From the NCBI RefSeq assembly GCF_014205335.1, contig NZ_JACHNH010000001.1:2102501-2166500 (forward strand): a stretch of 64,000 nucleotides of DNA, read 5' to 3'. The position numbers and the translations under genes were made by a program. Shown here in pieces: positions 56,912-64,000 of the stretch. How positions within the stretch are numbered: the first letter of the stretch is position 1; each line of letters opens with the position of its first letter. The DNA is from Amorphoplanes digitatis. Lineage in GTDB: Bacteria; Actinomycetota; Actinomycetes; Mycobacteriales; Micromonosporaceae. A model generated the notes under the pieces. That model saw nothing but the letters and a program-made list of their open reading frames with translations. It made no database searches and was not told the origin of the DNA.

Positions 56912-58911
56912 GCGGCACGCGCCAGCGGCTCGCCGTCGCCGCCGTCGGGCGGGACGATCTCGTAGACACCGCGGTCGTTGCTGCGGTGCAGCAACGGGTG
57001 CGGTCCCTGGCAGAACTCACCAAGGATCTTCGACAGCGTGGGTGGCTTGAGGCCTTCCTCACCGACGATTTCGAGCAGCGGTGCGAAGTTCGACGGCCGC
57101 ACCGTGCGCACGCCGTTGCCGTAGGCGGTGAGGATCCCGTCGCGGACCATGCCGCGGATCTCGACCGGGCTGTACCTGCGGCCGCCGGCCGCCTCCAGGT
57201 CGAGCGGGATCCGCGGCCGGCGCGGGACGGTGATCGGCTCGTGCGGATCTTCGTCGGGCGGGCAGTCCGGGTCGACCGGCGGCGGCGTGCACTCGACGTC
57301 CTTGTCGGCGTCCGGGTCGTAATCCTCATCGTCGTCACGGATCGACGCCGCGGGGGCGCCCGCGACCGGTGAGACCGGCCCGCCGGCCGAGGGTGCCTCG
57401 CCGATGCTGGCCAGGTAGCTGACCAGCTCGGCGACGACCTCATCCCGGTCGATCTTGTAGGTGCGACCGGGCAGTGACCAGTCGTCGGGGTCGGTGCCGG
57501 GCAGCTCGGCATAGAGGGCGCCGGGCTTGCGGTTCCTCCACGACGGGTCCGCGCCGGCCTCGATGGTTTCCTCCGACAGCACGCGTGCCGCCTCTCCGAC
57601 GTCGCGGACGCCCATGCACAGCACCCCGCCGATCGTCGAGCGGACCGAGGTGGGCAGCCGGTCACCGGTGGCGCGTTGCTGGCCGAGCAGCAGCGCGATT
57701 CCGGCCGAGCGCACCGACTCGGCCAGCTCGACCATGGTGTCCTCGGCCTCGATGAACTTGCTGGCCTCATCGACGATGACCAGCTTGAACTTCGGGCACT
57801 TCGTGCATCCGGCGATCCACTGATCGTGGCCGTGACCGCCGATCTGCGCGGCCCGCCTCGCCACGTCCAGCACGAGCCCGTCGAGGTAGCGCTCGCCCTC
57901 GGCCGGGTCGTGGATCATGACGTGCATGGCGTCGCGGAACGCCTTCGGCAACTGGAGTCCCTTGCGGCCGTCAATGTAGACGACCTCGGCGTCGTGCCGG
58001 GAGCGGGCCTCAGAGGCGAGCATGACTTGCAGCGCGGTCTTACCCGAGCCGGACTGGCCGAGCAGGATCAGCACGCCCATCGCGTTGCGCTCGGCGTCCG
58101 GGTCGCCGGGCAGGATCAGCGGCACAATCGAGCCGGTCTGGTAGACCGCGAGCCGGATCGGGTCGGCGATCGACCCGCCCGGGGCGGACAGGCCGGGCCA
58201 GATCGGCGGGTGTTCGAGCATGTCGACCGGGGACACCTCGATCCGGCCCACCCGCGGGGTGTTGTGGTTGCGGACCATCCGCACCCCGCCGGGCGGCACG
58301 TCGAGCGCCGAGGCGATCGCGGTGCGCACCTCGCGGGTGGCGAGGCTGCCGAAGTCCGCGCCGTGCCGCATCTCGGTGTGCGTGACCACCCGGCCGTCGA
58401 GCACCTTCGGCTTGCCGGTCTTGCCGATGTCCTGCAACTCCTTGACCCGCTCGCCGAGGTCGCCGAACAGGTTCGCCCGGGCGTCGTCGCCGCGGCCGTG
58501 GAGCAGCTTGGTCACCGCGAGCATGATCGACGCAGTCACCATGATCAGCAGATAGGTCATGATCTTGTCGAAGGACCAGCGGGAAAAGGTCAGCACGAAC
58601 AGCCCGGCACACGCCGCGGTCGACATCAGCAGCGACGCCGCGCGCAGCGGGAGCTGCCGGGGGCGACCGACGGCGTAGGTGCACCACACGATCGCCGTCG
58701 AGCAGGCCAGCACGAGCGCGGCCCGCCACGCGACCTGCCACACGCTGGGGTTCGCGTAGGCACCCCACAGCCTCGACAGGACGCCAGCGAGGATGAGGTT
58801 GACGACCGCGGCGGCCGGCGGGATCACGTACGGCGCCGGATTGCCCTTCACCTCGTGGGTGGCGCCGCGACGCAGGTCCCCCGCCCGCAACGTTCCACTC
58901 TGGCGGGCCAT
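56908..58911 (-). CDS. FtsK/SpoIIIE-type DNA translocase (TraB/TraSA-like)
   Basis: 667 residues. ATG shares one base with the previous stop. Four N-terminal transmembrane helices (about 25-130) precede a motor domain with Walker A LGQSGSGKTAL, YIDGRKGLQLP, Walker B KLVIVDEASKFIEAED and QRATGDRLPTSVRSTIGG. An acidic linker and a C-terminal winged-helix-like region (RRYSPVEIRGMVRDGILTAYG to LSKILGEF) follow, the part that in TraB reads clt repeats. It transfers double-stranded DNA between mycelia. Confidence 0.92.
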   Translation of the reverse strand: MARQSGTLRAGDLRRGATHEVKGNPAPYVIPPAAAVVNLILAGVLSRLWGAYANPSVWQVAWRAALVLACSTAIVWCTYAVGRPRQLPLRAASLLMSTAACAGLFVLTFSRWSFDKIMTYLLIMVTASIMLAVTKLLHGRGDDARANLFGDLGERVKELQDIGKTGKPKVLDGRVVTHTEMRHGADFGSLATREVRTAIASALDVPPGGVRMVRNHNTPRVGRIEVSPVDMLEHPPIWPGLSAPGGSIADPIRLAVYQTGSIVPLILPGDPDAERNAMGVLILLGQSGSGKTALQVMLASEARSRHDAEVVYIDGRKGLQLPKAFRDAMHVMIHDPAEGERYLDGLVLDVARRAAQIGGHGHDQWIAGCTKCPKFKLVIVDEASKFIEAEDTMVELAESVRSAGIALLLGQQRATGDRLPTSVRSTIGGVLCMGVRDVGEAARVLSEETIEAGADPSWRNRKPGALYAELPGTDPDDWSLPGRTYKIDRDEVVAELVSYLASIGEAPSAGGPVSPVAGAPAASIRDDDEDYDPDADKDVECTPPPVDPDCPPDEDPHEPITVPRRPRIPLDLEAAGGRRYSPVEIRGMVRDGILTAYGNGVRTVRPSNFAPLLEIVGEEGLKPPTLSKILGEFCQGPHPLLHRSNDRGVYEIVPPDGGDGEPLARAA

Positions 58912-59276
58912 CAGGCGGCCCGCCGGCCGGTGTCGCGCCCGCGGACGGTGAAGTCGCTGGCGCCGGGCTTCTCGTCGTCGAGGGCCACCAGGAATCCCTC
59001 AAACCGGTTGCGGCACACCCGGGCGTAGGCGGCCACGGCCAGGAACTCGTCCGCGGCGCGCACCAGCGGCCGGGCGACCTGCCGGCCCCAGAACTTCGCC
59101 CGCATCCGGGACAGGCCGTTACGCCGGCCGTAGCGCTCGATCTTCATCCGGATCAGCCCGGCCAGCTCGTCGACCTCGTCGTGGGCGGCGATGCCGACGG
59201 TGCGGATGCCTTCGAGCAGGTGGAGCAGGTCTTCGTCGTCCTTGATATCGACGTCGGGCATGAGACGGCGAGCCAT
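58911..59276 (-). CDS. Small helical protein encoded before the translocase
   Basis: 121 residues from ATG 59276 with AAAGGA 6 nt upstream. Mostly helical and charged (IKDDEDLLHLLEGIRTVGIAAHDEVDELAG). No known family. One-base overlap with the TraB-like gene implies co-translation and a role in transfer, similar in position to accessory tra genes. Confidence 0.75.
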   Translation of the reverse strand: MARRLMPDVDIKDDEDLLHLLEGIRTVGIAAHDEVDELAGLIRMKIERYGRRNGLSRMRAKFWGRQVARPLVRAADEFLAVAAYARVCRNRFEGFLVALDDEKPGASDFTVRGRDTGRRAA

Positions 59277-59427
59277 CACGGTCCTTTCACCAGGTGGAGG
59301 TGGTCGGCTGTGCGGACGCGTCGAGGCCATCTGCACCCGACGTGTCGCGCCCCTCCGGCGACACACGAGGCGTCGCCAGAACGGGCGGAGGTGGCGCGCT
59401 TTCGCACCGGGGTAGCTGGGTGGGCTA

Positions 59428-59475
59428 GGTGAGGCGTCGTGCCTGCAGCGGGTTGTCGAGACACGACGCCTCACC
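59428..59475 (-). terminator. Terminator downstream of the 59488 gene
   Basis: Perfect 14-bp inverted repeat GGTGAGGCGTCGTG (59428-59441) / CACGACGCCTCACC (59462-59475) with a 20-nt loop, 12 nt past the leftward stop at 59488. The rest of the interval 59277-59487 has no gene. Confidence 0.65.
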
Positions 59476-59487
59476 GCGGAGGCTTTG

Positions 59488-60027
59488 TCAGTAGCGCTCG
59501 ACGTAGCGCTGACCGGCCTTGGTGGTCCGAACGATCACGGCGTTGGTCCACACCTCGGCGCCGCCGGGGAGGACCACCTTGGCGCTGCCGGCCCATCGTT
59601 GACGCGCGTTGGCGAGGTCGACCGGGGCGAGGTCGTCTTCGGCCAGGGCGTAGATCAGGCCTTCGCGGGCTAGGCCGGCCAGGTCGTCGAAGGAGATCAT
59701 GCCGAGCATGAAGGTCAGGCTCAGGCCGTGGCGGGACCGGCCGGGTGAGCGCAGGACGCGGTGCGGGTCGTTCCAGATGTAGCTCTCGCCGGCCTTGGAC
59801 CTGGTCAGGAACATCTTGCGTCGGTAGGTCTTGATCAGCCCGGGCGTGAGGTCGTCGATCTCCTCTCCGTTGAGCTTGGTGACGATCAGGCCACGCTCGG
59901 CCAGGTCGCACACAGCCTCGGGGCTGACGTCCTGCTGCTTGAGCATGTTGTCGAGCAGTGCCCGTTCGCCGCACAGGGAGATCAGGGTTCCCATGACACG
60001 CCACTGCTCGGGTTCGAGGGTTCTCAT
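59488..60027 (-). CDS. Uncharacterised AICE protein, paralogue A
   Basis: 179 residues; GGAGAG is 9 nt upstream of ATG 60027. It starts TLEPEQWRVMGTLISLCGERALL and ends TTKAGQRYVERY. It is related to the next gene (60070-60597): both open with an E-x-W-R-V-x-G pattern, contain an AV-DLAERGLI/VVDRGLVHARL segment and an IKTYRRKMFLTRSKAG/RLPDKAIRLRITKAG segment. Function unknown; possibly a winged-helix protein. Confidence 0.75.
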   Translation of the reverse strand: MRTLEPEQWRVMGTLISLCGERALLDNMLKQQDVSPEAVCDLAERGLIVTKLNGEEIDDLTPGLIKTYRRKMFLTRSKAGESYIWNDPHRVLRSPGRSRHGLSLTFMLGMISFDDLAGLAREGLIYALAEDDLAPVDLANARQRWAGSAKVVLPGGAEVWTNAVIVRTTKAGQRYVERY

Positions 60028-60069
60028 CAGGATGTGCTCTCCGATTCGTGGTCGGACGGGTGATCATGG

Positions 60070-60597
60070 TCAGTGGTTGGCGGCGTAGGTGCGACCGCGG
60101 GCGGTCTGCCGGGCGTACGCGAACAACGGCAGGTCCCGCATCTCGCGGATCGGGATCTCCGTGTCGGTACCAAGCAGGTAGGTGTCGAACAGGTGCCGGT
60201 CGGCCAGCTCGCACAGTTCGCCGAAGCTGACCGGGCTGACCAAACCGCGCAGCAGGGTGAGCAGGGTCAGATCGGCGTGGGTGCGCAGGGCGCACATCAC
60301 CAGGTGGATCGGGTCGTGGCTGGCGTGGTACATCCCGGCCTTAGTGATCCGCAACCGGATCGCCTTGTCCGGCAGCCGTCGTACCGCTTCGAGCGGCACC
60401 TCGTCGCCGTCCAGGCGGGCGTGCACAAGGCCGCGGTCGACGACCTCGACGATGGCGTCCCGGTCGACGTCCTGCTTCATGCAGATCACGGCCATGCTCG
60501 GGTCCCGGCGGCGCGAGGCCGGGCTGATCAAGGACGGGTCGTACAGGTGGCCGATGACGCGCCAATGCTCTGCACTCAGTTGATGGCACTTGCTCAC
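60070..60597 (-). CDS. Uncharacterised AICE protein, paralogue B
   Basis: 175 residues from GTG 60597 with GGAGAAG 7 nt upstream; the upstream open frame lacks a ribosome-binding site. It starts VSKCHQLSAEHWRVIGHLYD. It is a diverged duplicate of the gene at 59488, sharing the WRV-G start and the KAG (LRITKAGMYHASHDP) block. No recognised family. Confidence 0.75.
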   Translation of the reverse strand: MSKCHQLSAEHWRVIGHLYDPSLISPASRRRDPSMAVICMKQDVDRDAIVEVVDRGLVHARLDGDEVPLEAVRRLPDKAIRLRITKAGMYHASHDPIHLVMCALRTHADLTLLTLLRGLVSPVSFGELCELADRHLFDTYLLGTDTEIPIREMRDLPLFAYARQTARGRTYAANH

Positions 60598-60686
60598 GAG
60601 CGGCTTCTCCGATCGAAGAACGGTTCGCAAGAGGTTCGGGGCTTGCAGCTGGCCGCGGCACCGTCGCAGCAACCGGCCAAGACGAG

Positions 60687-61181
60687 CTAGAAGGGCGGCT
60701 CGTCGTCGAGCGCGCTGCGGCCGGCTGTCGTCGACGCCGGGGTGGGCACAGAGAACGGGTCATCGTCGGAGCCGCCGCGCGGGGCTGCTGCGGCGTTGCG
60801 GCCGGGCTCGGCGGTGCGCGTGAGCTTCATGACCTTGGCGCGGGCGTAGCGCAGGCTCGGGCCGATCTCGTCGACCTCGAGCTCGTAGACGGTGCGCTTC
60901 TCGCCTTCCTTGGTCTCGTACGAGCGCTGCCGCAGCCGGCCGGTCACGATGACCCGGGTGCCGCGCTTGAGGGATTCGGCGACGTTCTCGGCCGGGTCGC
61001 GCCAGATGTTGCAGGCCAGGAACAGCGGGTCGCCGTCGCGCCAATCGCCGGACTGCCGGTCGAGGTAGCGCGGGGTCGAGGCGATCCGGAAGTTCGAGAC
61101 CGCGGCCCCGGACGGGGTGAAGCGCAGTTCGGGGTCGTCGGTGAGGTTCCCGACGATGGTGATGGTGGTTTCGCCGGCCAC
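60687..61181 (-). CDS. ssb: Single-stranded DNA-binding protein
   Basis: 164 residues from GTG 61181 with AAGGAGG 9 nt upstream. The OB-fold starts [31 protein letters not shown], with [31 protein letters not shown]. The C-terminal acidic tip DDEPPF is intact. Element-encoded SSB for replication or transfer. Confidence 0.94.
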   Translation of the reverse strand: MAGETTITIVGNLTDDPELRFTPSGAAVSNFRIASTPRYLDRQSGDWRDGDPLFLACNIWRDPAENVAESLKRGTRVIVTGRLRQRSYETKEGEKRTVYELEVDEIGPSLRYARAKVMKLTRTAEPGRNAAAAPRGGSDDDPFSVPTPASTTAGRSALDDEPPF

Positions 61182-61276
61182 GATGGGTGGCCTCCTTCGT
61201 GCTCGGGTGTGACTGCCAGGGCTGGCAGCCACCGCACGGAACCCGTTACGGGGCAACGGATTCCGCACGGTGGCGG

Positions 61277-61456
61277 TCAGCGGCGACCGCGACGGAACGC
61301 GCCCTCGGTGCGTGCCCGTTGGGCGTCGCGGGCACGGTCGTAGCTGGCGCGGGGATCGGTGTACGGCCGCGACTCGGAGTCGACGACGACCAGCAACCGG
61401 GCTGTGGCCGGGTCGGTCGACGTGCGGCGTGTCGGCTTGGCCGCGGGCCTAGCCAC
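61277..61456 (-). CDS. Small basic protein, 59 residues
   Basis: GTG 61456 overlaps the TAG of the preceding gene (GTGGCTAG). The product reads from [13 protein letters not shown] through [20 protein letters not shown] to GAFRRGRR. Overlap and composition suggest a real gene, but the ribosome-binding site is weak. Confidence 0.4.
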   Translation of the reverse strand: MARPAAKPTRRTSTDPATARLLVVVDSESRPYTDPRASYDRARDAQRARTEGAFRRGRR

Positions 61457-61637
61457 GGCGCTGGTATCCGGACTGGCCCCGGCGGGCCGCGCCGTGCTGC
61501 GGTGCGCTGGCCGCGTCGTGCCCGGCGGGCATCAGGTGGCCGCGGCTGGCGTCGTAGACCGGGCGGCCGTCGGCGATGACGCGGCCCGCGGCGTTCTGCG
61601 TGCTGCCGTACGGGTTGGAGGTGGCGTTGAATGCCAT
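61449..61637 (-). CDS. Small hypothetical protein, 62 residues
   Basis: ATG 61637 with AAGGAG 10 nt upstream. Begins MAFNATSNPYGSTQNAAGRVIADG and is Gly/Ala/Arg-rich afterwards. No known family. It lies between the SpdB-like gene and ssb in the element. Confidence 0.6.
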   Translation of the reverse strand: MAFNATSNPYGSTQNAAGRVIADGRPVYDASRGHLMPAGHDAASAPQHGAARRGQSGYQRRG

Positions 61638-61800
61638 GATGAGGTCGCTCCTTGTGCAGGAGTGACGGGTGGCCCCGAGCTGTCCAGGCGAGAGGGGCCG
61701 CCCGTGCCGCCGTTCTGGCGGTCACCGCGCAGGACCGGCTTTGCCGGGCCGGTCCCCACGGTCGCCGTCCCACGGCGCTACTGATCTGCGGAATCGCCTC

Positions 61801-62775
61801 TCAGCGCTGGTCTGCGTGCATCAGGTGGGCCAGAGCGGCACCCATGCCCAACACAGCCACGGGAATGCAGGCCACGATCGCGGTAATCGGCCATGGGGCC
61901 GTGTCCCAGCCCGCCGAAACCATCAGGTGATAGGTGATCTGCCCGAGACCGCCGAGCACGAGCGACGAGATCGCCGAGCCGCGGGCGAACCGCCGGGCGG
62001 TCTCGTTCACCCGGCCGGACAACCACACATAGAGCGCGTACGCGGCGTAGGTCTCAACACCGATCGGCAGGGTGATCGCCGTGTCGAGCTGGAAGTCGGA
62101 GATGCCGGGCAGCAGCGTGACGCGGCCGAACCCGGTCAGGCGTCCCATCTCGACCCAGCCGCCCCAGATCGCGACGAACGCGGGCAGGCACAGGATCAGC
62201 ACCGGCCAGACCACCGGCTTGCGGGGCGTCCGGGCCGGCAGCGCCGCGGATTCGTCCACGGCCTCACGGGTCACCTCGGTGATCTCCGCGGCGACCTGCC
62301 CCGACGCGGCAATGGCGGATGCCGGCGTGTCCGGCGGCGCGGTTGCCGCGGGTCCGGCCTCGGCCGGGCGGTCGTCCGGATTCGGCGCGTTCGGGACCGG
62401 TGTGACGACGCCGGGGTCGTAGGTCTCCTCGGTCTCCGTCTCTAGGTCCTGCGGGACGTCGGGGACGACGTGCAGGTGCGGGGCGGGTCCGCTCTCGTCC
62501 GCGTTGGTTACCGATTCGAGCGCGATACGCCGCACGTCGGCGACGTGCGCGGGCGACTCGGATTGGTGGTCGATGACCAGGCGGACGGTCTCCCAGTTGA
62601 CCCGGGCGAGGGCGTCGCGGACCAGGCTGGCCTTCGGCCTGCCGATCCTGAGGTGGGTCATGAGCTGTTTGAGCGGGGGCAGGCCGCCGCGCTCGATAGC
62701 GAGGTCGACGGCCCGGGGCAGCAGGTTCGTGATCGACGGCGTCAGAACGGCCGTCGTCGGGTTCGGTGCGGTCAT
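61801..62775 (-). CDS. SpdB/DUF2637-like plasmid-spread membrane protein
   Basis: 324 residues; ATG overlaps the RRQRL gene stop (ATGA). The N-terminal ~60 residues resemble a helix-turn-helix (LPPLKQLMTHLRIGRPKASLVRDAL). A long acidic/Pro-rich linker (about 95-185) is followed by four transmembrane helices (PVVWPVLILCLPAFVAIWGGW, TAITLPIGVETYAAYALYVWL, SSLVLGGLGQITYHLMV, ITAIVACIPVAVLGMGAAL). This C-terminal part resembles DUF2637/Spd proteins involved in intramycelial spread. Confidence 0.8.
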   Translation of the reverse strand: MTAPNPTTAVLTPSITNLLPRAVDLAIERGGLPPLKQLMTHLRIGRPKASLVRDALARVNWETVRLVIDHQSESPAHVADVRRIALESVTNADESGPAPHLHVVPDVPQDLETETEETYDPGVVTPVPNAPNPDDRPAEAGPAATAPPDTPASAIAASGQVAAEITEVTREAVDESAALPARTPRKPVVWPVLILCLPAFVAIWGGWVEMGRLTGFGRVTLLPGISDFQLDTAITLPIGVETYAAYALYVWLSGRVNETARRFARGSAISSLVLGGLGQITYHLMVSAGWDTAPWPITAIVACIPVAVLGMGAALAHLMHADQR

Positions 62776-63143
62776 GCGGCAACCTCCGAGGGTGCGCAGG
62801 AAAGGCACTCGCCGAGCGAGCGCGGGATGACGTAGGGCCGCACGCAGCGGCAGGTGGGACAGGTCCGCCGGGCGCGCATCGCCTTGGCGAGCGCCGCTCG
62901 AACGGCGGGAGTCGCGGTCCGCTTCGGCCGCGCGAGGTCGAGCCGGTACAGGTACGCGGCCCGCTCGCCACCAACACCGCGCCAGAGGATCTGCGCAGCG
63001 ATCGGCTGGCCGCCAGGGCACAGTCCGCGGGCGCGGAGCTGCCGGCGGGTGGCGAAGCCCGCGGGCGCGCCGCGCCACCAGAACGTGGGAAGGCCGTAGC
63101 GTTCGCCTTCGGGGTCCCGGTACGCGGCGCGGATCCGGGACAT
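62772..63143 (-). CDS. RRQRL-motif zinc-binding protein
   Basis: 123 residues. Contains LPTFWWRGAPAGFATRRQLRARGLCPGGQP, the RRQ-L motif region of the AICE RRQRL family, and a C-terminal zinc site CPTCRC with a later CLSC. Overlaps both neighbours. Typical marker gene of actinobacterial integrative elements; function unknown. Confidence 0.85.
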   Translation of the reverse strand: MSRIRAAYRDPEGERYGLPTFWWRGAPAGFATRRQLRARGLCPGGQPIAAQILWRGVGGERAAYLYRLDLARPKRTATPAVRAALAKAMRARRTCPTCRCVRPYVIPRSLGECLSCAPSEVAA

Positions 63144-63382
63144 CAGGCCGCGGACCGCAGCCCACTGATCGGCCGCACCGGGCGGGCCGCGGTGCGGGTG
63201 AGGGCGGCCTCGCTACGGCGCGTGCGCCGCCAGTCCAGCTCGCTCGGGCCGCCGGTGGTCAGGTAGAGGGCTCGGATCTCGGCGTCCAGGACGGCGAGAT
63301 CGGCCTCGATCTGCGGCCACGCGGCCTCGATCTCAGCCAGATCACTCAGCGACGGGCCACCCGTCTCGAAGTCGATCGACAT
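63143..63382 (-). CDS. DUF6284-family protein
   Basis: 79 residues from ATG 63382; ATG 63394 lies directly on GGAAGG and cannot use it. The pattern LAEIEAAWPQIEADLAVLDAEIRALY followed by ELDWRRTRRSEAAL matches DUF6284, a small AICE family. One-base overlap with the RRQRL gene. Confidence 0.8.
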   Translation of the reverse strand: MSIDFETGGPSLSDLAEIEAAWPQIEADLAVLDAEIRALYLTTGGPSELDWRRTRRSEAALTRTAARPVRPISGLRSAA

Positions 63383-63403
63383 CAGTCGGTGCATCCTTCC
63401 GGG

Positions 63404-63577
63404 TCAGGCAGCCCGAGCCGGCCGGCGGCGCGTCATACGCGGTCGCGGCTGACCCTGGCAAGCCGGGCAGTGGGTCTCGTCCGGTGCCAGCGGCGCCAGG
63501 CCGCTACAGCCGGTGCACTCGCGCCAATAGGCGCTCTGACGTGCCGAAACACGAAGCATCGAAGCGAGAGCAGGCAT
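63404..63577 (-). CDS. 57-residue zinc-ribbon protein
   Basis: ATG 63577 with GGGAGG 7 nt upstream. The open frame continues upstream but without a good start. The product carries CTGC and CPAC pairs (YWRECTGCSG, THCPACQG) and a basic C-terminus. First gene of the leftward unit at this end; function unknown. Confidence 0.7.
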   Translation of the reverse strand: MPALASMLRVSARQSAYWRECTGCSGLAPLAPDETHCPACQGQPRPRMTRRRPARAA

Positions 63578-63938
63578 AGCAACGCCTCCCAGCTCAAGCG
63601 GAAAGGTCAAAGAGAGCGCCGCACGGCAGCGCACCCAACGTGGGGATGCGACCTGCCGCGCGACGCGGCACTGAGGGTGATCAGCGGCAGGCTTCCGGGT
63701 CTCGCTCGCCTCGCTCACCCGGGACCTACCGGGTTCGACCGCCACGCGGCTCAATGCGAAGTAATTACTGCTCACGGCCTAGCCGTGCCGCTGTGCTGCT
63801 GGCGCCGCCCGCATCGCCGTCTCCCGACGGGCCGGGTAGAGCGCCTGACCGTTCGCTGTACAGGCCGGTCAACGCTGCCTCTGTGGAATTCGTCAATGAA
63901 CAGGCCCGGAAGGGTCGCGAGCGTCAGCATGTCCGTAT
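63578..63938. other. Gene-free leader of the AICE operon
   Basis: 361 bp between the operator/promoter at the window end and the first gene. No convincing open frame on either strand. A GC-rich hairpin with ends CCGGGT (63695-63700) / ACCCGG (63717-63722) may act as an attenuator or RNA structure. Confidence 0.4.
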
Positions 63939-63952
63939 GTCTGTATACAGAC
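63939..63952. promoter_or_regulatory. Palindromic operator GTCTGTATACAGAC
   Basis: Perfect 14-bp palindrome flanked by further GTCTGTA-like half sites (TACAGAC to 63960). It sits at the predicted transcription start of the leftward promoter. GntR/HutC-type repressors such as KorSA of AICEs bind operators of this general kind. The repressor gene is not in the window. Confidence 0.65.
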
Positions 63953-63967
63953 CTACAGACGAGTCAT

Positions 63968-63997
63968 ACCGTAAACAGGCTTTGAGACCTCTGTCAA
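63968..63997 (-). promoter_or_regulatory. Leftward promoter at the window end
   Basis: Read on the minus strand: TTGACA (63997-63992), an 18-nt spacer, then TACGGT (63973-63968). This is a consensus -35 with an acceptable actinobacterial -10. It would drive the operon beginning at 63577 and is overlapped downstream by the palindrome. Confidence 0.6.
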
Positions 63998-64000
63998 GCG

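Larger units (their letters stand above)
50433..64000. mobile_element. Actinomycete integrative and conjugative element (AICE), left part
   Basis: The element begins at the 3' end of tRNA-Pro, with the integrase gene adjacent and pointing to the tRNA. It continues past the window end. It carries int-xis, a DUF3631 helicase-like protein with a Prim-Pol, a FtsK/TraB-like double-stranded-DNA translocase, SSB, a SpdB-like protein and AICE marker proteins (RRQRL, DUF6284). No phage structural genes occur. The attL core should lie within the tRNA T-arm/acceptor region (about 50405-50433); no second copy of that sequence was seen in the window, so attR is outside. Confidence 0.88.

Noticed and set aside
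63690..63740. tRNA-like GGGTTCGACC segment near the right end
   Set aside because: No acceptor or anticodon stem pairs can be drawn around it; it lies in the untranslated leader.

Overview
The window is very GC-rich DNA from a high-GC Gram-positive bacterium. The gene order tlyA-nadK-recN-steA-steB-(murJ)-pyrG-nudix-xerD-parA-scpA-scpB-rluB-cmk-der is the conserved actinobacterial block known from Mycobacterium tuberculosis Rv1691-Rv1713. The style of the integrative element at the right end (Prim-Pol, DUF3631, FtsK-like translocase, RRQRL and DUF6284 proteins) points to Micromonosporaceae, for example an Actinoplanes-like organism. The family assignment is inference.

Layout. 1-2020: the 3' part of a 23S rRNA gene, a 5S rRNA gene and the rrn terminator. 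2180-5943: an RGG-repeat/TPR/acidic protein overlapping a HAD-IIA phosphatase (Rv1691-Rv1692 equivalents). 6170-14233: a block absent from the mycobacterial synteny. It holds a DUF4407 membrane/coiled-coil protein convergent with a tightly overlapped five-gene operon encoding an FHA-like protein, a membrane-anchored atypical protein kinase, a small membrane protein, a double-GTPase-like protein, and a large membrane protein with an OmpA-like tail. This looks like a GTPase-centred signalling or conflict system and is the most interesting locus. 14617-18110: a NarL-type two-component system with an ABC-2 transporter. 18199-25968: an SCP2-like protein, a lysine/alanine-rich protein, a small conserved protein, tlyA, nadK, recN (with a PafBC-type DNA-damage promoter), steA and steB. 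26078-32223: envelope genes (MraY/WecA-like transferase, MurJ flippase, GT4 glycosyltransferase, AlkP-like membrane protein). 32364-38629: pyrG, Nudix, ald, xerD, parA and a degenerate site-2-protease-like membrane protein. 38753-44906: an insertion of a hybrid histidine kinase, an MFS transporter, a class IV aminotransferase and a sulfotransferase-like gene. 45058-50272: scpA, scpB, rluB, cmk and der, nearly all overlapping. 50359-50432: tRNA-Pro(GGG).

From the 3' end of tRNA-Pro to the window end lies the left part of an actinomycete integrative and conjugative element (AICE). Its order is int, xis, an iteron-like repeat cluster, DUF3631 helicase-like protein, Prim-Pol, two DNA methyltransferases, a membrane protein, a candidate transfer locus (clt), a FtsK/TraB-like translocase, small proteins, tandem paralogues, SSB, a SpdB/DUF2637-like membrane protein, RRQRL and DUF6284 proteins, and a promoter with a palindromic operator at the window end. 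All of its genes run leftward toward the tRNA. The right att site is outside the window.

Start codons were chosen from Shine-Dalgarno spacing and overlap with neighbours. Most operons use 4-base ATGA/GTGA or 1-base TGATG overlaps.
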